Assembly (NCBI GenBank): GCA_002812745.2
Contig: NCSJ02000662.1
Location: 1 to 10,095, forward strand
DNA from: Scytalidium lignicola
Taxonomy: Eukaryota; Ascomycota; Leotiomycetes
Direction: 5' to 3'
DNA: 10,095 nt
The notes beneath the pieces were generated by a model that was given only the letters and a program-made list of their open reading frames with translations, did not search any database and had not been told where the DNA came from. Made by a program: the position numbers and the translations under genes. Of this stretch, positions 9,309 through 10,095 are shown piece after piece (positions within the stretch are counted from its first letter, which is position 1; every line of letters starts with the position of its first letter).

Positions 9309-9953
9309 ACAATCTCATTGTTTGTTAATTTATTCTTCCTTTTCAACATATTACCAAAACACTTATTTCCTAACAATATTGTTTTAAAAGAAAAAGAAAG
9401 ATCATGGAAATACTAAGAAGCATTAGACTTAGGAGATTATATAACCAAGTATAATATTAAGATGTCTTCTTATGATTTCTACACTTAAAACAGTTTGACT
9501 TGCTTAATAGTTTTTAAATTCAACTATTGTAATAAGTATACTTGACAAAGGTGTAAGTATAAAAGTAAAGGTATTCTTGTAACTTCTTAGAAAACCCTTG
9601 ATAAGGAGGAGGCTTGTCTTAAGGCTAAGGAGGAAAAGGTTACTCAAGTTATAACTGAGAATATAACTTGTCTTGCTTACCTTTGCAAACAGAAGAAGTT
9701 CCTTTACAAATATACTAGTGAAATAATTTACTATAAGCTTTTTTCTTTAGATAAGTTGAAGATTATAAAAGAGAAAGAAAGACAAAAGAAGTTGTTTAAA
9801 AAGTTATGTTTTGTCTTCATAAGCAAAGTTTCCTTATCTGTTGTTGACTTCTTTCTTTTTGACCTTGTAATTCCATTGCTTAGAAATCCATTTTAGGATA
9901 AGTTTGGTAATATACTTATAATAACTTCTTACAACTTATAAGATTCAAAGTAA
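9309..9953 (+). pseudogene. Cys-rich plus coiled-coil protein of a repeated ascomycete family, degraded
   Basis: One frame can be followed from about 9309, and perhaps from 9093, to stops at 9939 and 9951. Cys codons fall at 9501, 9528 and 9552 (C-x8-C-x7-C). A Tyr at 9537 (TAT) sits where a C-x2-C partner would be, a likely TGT change. After stops at 9543 and 9588 the frame is open for 101 codons (9591-9893) and reads as a charged helix: KTLDKEEACLKAKEEKVTQV, then YLCKQKKFLYKYTSEI, then SLDKLKIIKEKERQKK. From memory, many Pezizomycotina genomes carry families of short proteins with a few Cys, an Asp/Glu/Lys coiled coil, an RKQ-type helix and a line such as SLDEL. The match is good but unsearched. 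The family has no known function that I can name. Its repeated nature suggests it travels with transposons. Low damage suggests a younger copy than its neighbours. Confidence 0.6.
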
Positions 9954-10095
9954 GTTCTTATCCATTCTCACTTTCTAAATATTTTATTCATTTAACTAAG
10001 TATTATAATTTCTTGTAATACATCTTATAATTAATGATTTTCTTAACTTTATACTCTTTTTTCAGATTAACTTCTTTTTAACATTAATGTTTAAG

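Overview
The window looks like part of an AT-rich, gene-poor block of a filamentous ascomycete (Pezizomycotina) genome. The block is a graveyard of transposable elements whose decay looks like repeat-induced point mutation (RIP). Three things point to this. From about position 190 the DNA is strongly A+T rich and has very few CpG. No long uninterrupted reading frame survives. The old reading frames can still be followed codon by codon, and their breaks are mostly those RIP makes: Gln, Arg or Trp codons turned into stops, Asp into Asn, and Cys into Tyr, often where the changed G follows a T (a CpA site on the other strand). Assignments to protein families rest on reading translated frames by eye and on memory of the families. 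No database search was made.

Layout. 1-190: a short stretch of normal base composition with nested inverted and direct repeats built on GTCTC/GAGAC. 215-1255 (minus): a broken gene of about 346 codons for a protein I do not recognise, with ten internal stops but a continuous frame. 1382-3168 (plus): reverse transcriptase (RT) and RNase H part of a Ty1/copia retrotransposon (copia-1), with its RT Asp-Asp pair now Asn-Asn. 3169-4485: no gene seen; it must hold the 3' ends of two elements that face each other tail to tail. 4486 to about 7404 (minus): a second Ty1/copia of a different lineage (copia-2), RNase H to RT clear, integrase end weak, with RT motif Tyr-Val-Asp-Asp now Tyr-Ile-Asn-Asn. 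About 7690-9092 (plus): first open reading frame (gag-like, zinc knuckles) of a Tad1-type LINE, without the endonuclease/RT frame that should follow. 9309-9953 (plus): remnant of a Cys-rich plus coiled-coil protein of a kind repeated in ascomycete genomes, with the least mutated stretch of the AT block (101 codons without a stop).

Nothing here appears to be a working gene, and no tRNA, rRNA or CRISPR array was seen. The genes do not form a pathway. They record successive insertions: two copia elements, a LINE, and two unknown, probably repeat-borne, protein genes, all silenced and mutated. Eight single N bases all sit beside A or T runs, so some apparent frameshifts may be sequencing or consensus errors.
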